The position numbers and the translations under genes are program-made. Source: Candidatus Tumulicola sp. (GTDB taxonomy: Bacteria; Vulcanimicrobiota; Vulcanimicrobiia; Vulcanimicrobiales; Vulcanimicrobiaceae). Taken from it: a stretch of 64,000 nucleotides of DNA. The stretch is taken from NCBI GenBank assembly GCA_036490475.1, contig DASXDT010000006.1, positions 682,001 through 746,000 of the forward strand, read 5' to 3'. Under the pieces are notes generated by a model, which had not been told where the DNA came from, searched no databases, and saw only the letters and a program-made list of their open reading frames with translations. This document shows positions 63,780-64,000 of the stretch, piece after piece (within the stretch, counting starts at the first letter, position 1; every line of letters starts with the position of its first letter).

Positions 63780-64000
63780 CCGAGTCGTAGGTGGTTCGGA
63801 ACGTCCTGAGCGCTCCAGGAGCACCAGGTGTCCCGAGTCCGACCGCTGGTTCTAGTTGCGGGTCTACAATGAAGTCGCGCTGAGGGCCAGAGCTACCGAA
63901 AGACATGCGCAGGAGAACTCATTCTGCTCGTCTGCATCGCAATAGGTCTGGCGATCGAAACCATTCAATGAGGACAGGCCACCTACGTTCCATACCGGAG
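63780..64000. other. Window edge, no gene seen
   Basis: No supported frame in the last 221 bases. Confidence 0.4.

Noticed and set aside
62176-63906. 576-aa version of the methyltransferase
   Set aside because: The upstream part overlaps the divergent HTH gene and promoter; ATG 63453 has a clear ribosome site.
1-64000. CRISPR arrays, tRNA and rRNA genes
   Set aside because: No regularly spaced direct repeats and no recognisable tRNA or rRNA segments were found by eye on either strand; tRNA detection by eye is not exhaustive.

Overview
The window looks like an accessory, rearranged chromosomal stretch of a free-living bacterium of roughly 50-55% GC. It holds no ribosomal, tRNA or other housekeeping marker. 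The best lineage hint is a set of secreted lipoproteins with NHL-like propeller repeats (FDPSGNLYIA, TVYAAGSNSLVRTV and similar), pectate-lyase-like beta-helix proteins and many small Ser/Thr-rich lipoproteins, a mix I associate with Candidatus Eremiobacterota (WPS-2) and related soil phyla. That placement is inference. TTG and GTG starts are common, and many genes have clear AGGAG-type ribosome sites.

Layout. 0.1-3.4 kb: a TnsE-like protein, then small hypothetical genes divergent from an HTH/GrlR-like regulator. 3.4-7.0 kb: a minus-strand operon of a secreted protein, a membrane protein and a C39-like cysteine peptidase. 8-13 kb: lipoprotein, hypothetical protein, broken DUF2384-type antitoxins, GIY-YIG-like protein, acetyltransferase, and a truncated copy of a peptide/LuxR cassette. 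14-19.4 kb: NHL lipoprotein plus beta-helix protein, an XRE/hypothetical divergent pair, an ImmA/IrrE remnant and a lone IS end. 20-28.5 kb: phosphoesterase, NRAMP transporter, pseudogenes, and a TIGR04255/hypothetical/GNAT operon. 28.6-30.2 kb: a chain of overlapping tiny genes, several with CxxC motifs. 30.6-36.6 kb: Fic protein, the intact peptide/TPR-LuxR/49-aa-protein cassette, and a hypothetical plus membrane pair. 37-44.5 kb: a second beta-helix plus NHL lipoprotein pair in reversed order, another NHL lipoprotein, and a membrane plus secreted pair. 45-51 kb: a decayed IS3-family element, the second XRE/hypothetical pair, and more DUF2384 and TnsE-like fossils. 52-55 kb: lipoprotein and a membrane alpha/beta hydrolase. 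55.3-63.8 kb: a defence island.

Defence island. PHP phosphoesterase, SMC-like ATPase and HNH nuclease read on the plus strand. They converge on a minus-strand operon of DNA methyltransferase, an unknown 226-aa protein, an McrB-like AAA+ ATPase and a PD-(D/E)XK nuclease. A small HTH protein is divergent from the methyltransferase, and an inverted repeat overlaps the methyltransferase promoter between them. This looks like a methylation-plus-NTPase restriction system (compare LlaJI/McrBC) with its own controller, next to a second nuclease/ATPase module.

The most novel candidate is the cassette at 32.5-34.5 kb. It has a TPR-type LuxR regulator, a 40-aa hydrophobic-leader, Gly-rich peptide gene just upstream on the same strand, a perfect hairpin between them, and a divergent 49-aa His/Cys protein. 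A diverged second copy at 13.0-13.7 kb keeps the peptide and the 49-aa protein but has lost nearly all of the regulator. This arrangement suggests a peptide-signalling or small-peptide system. Other gene sets are duplicated too (XRE pair, beta-helix/NHL pair, the 337-aa protein, small lipoproteins), so segmental duplication followed by decay is a theme of the window.
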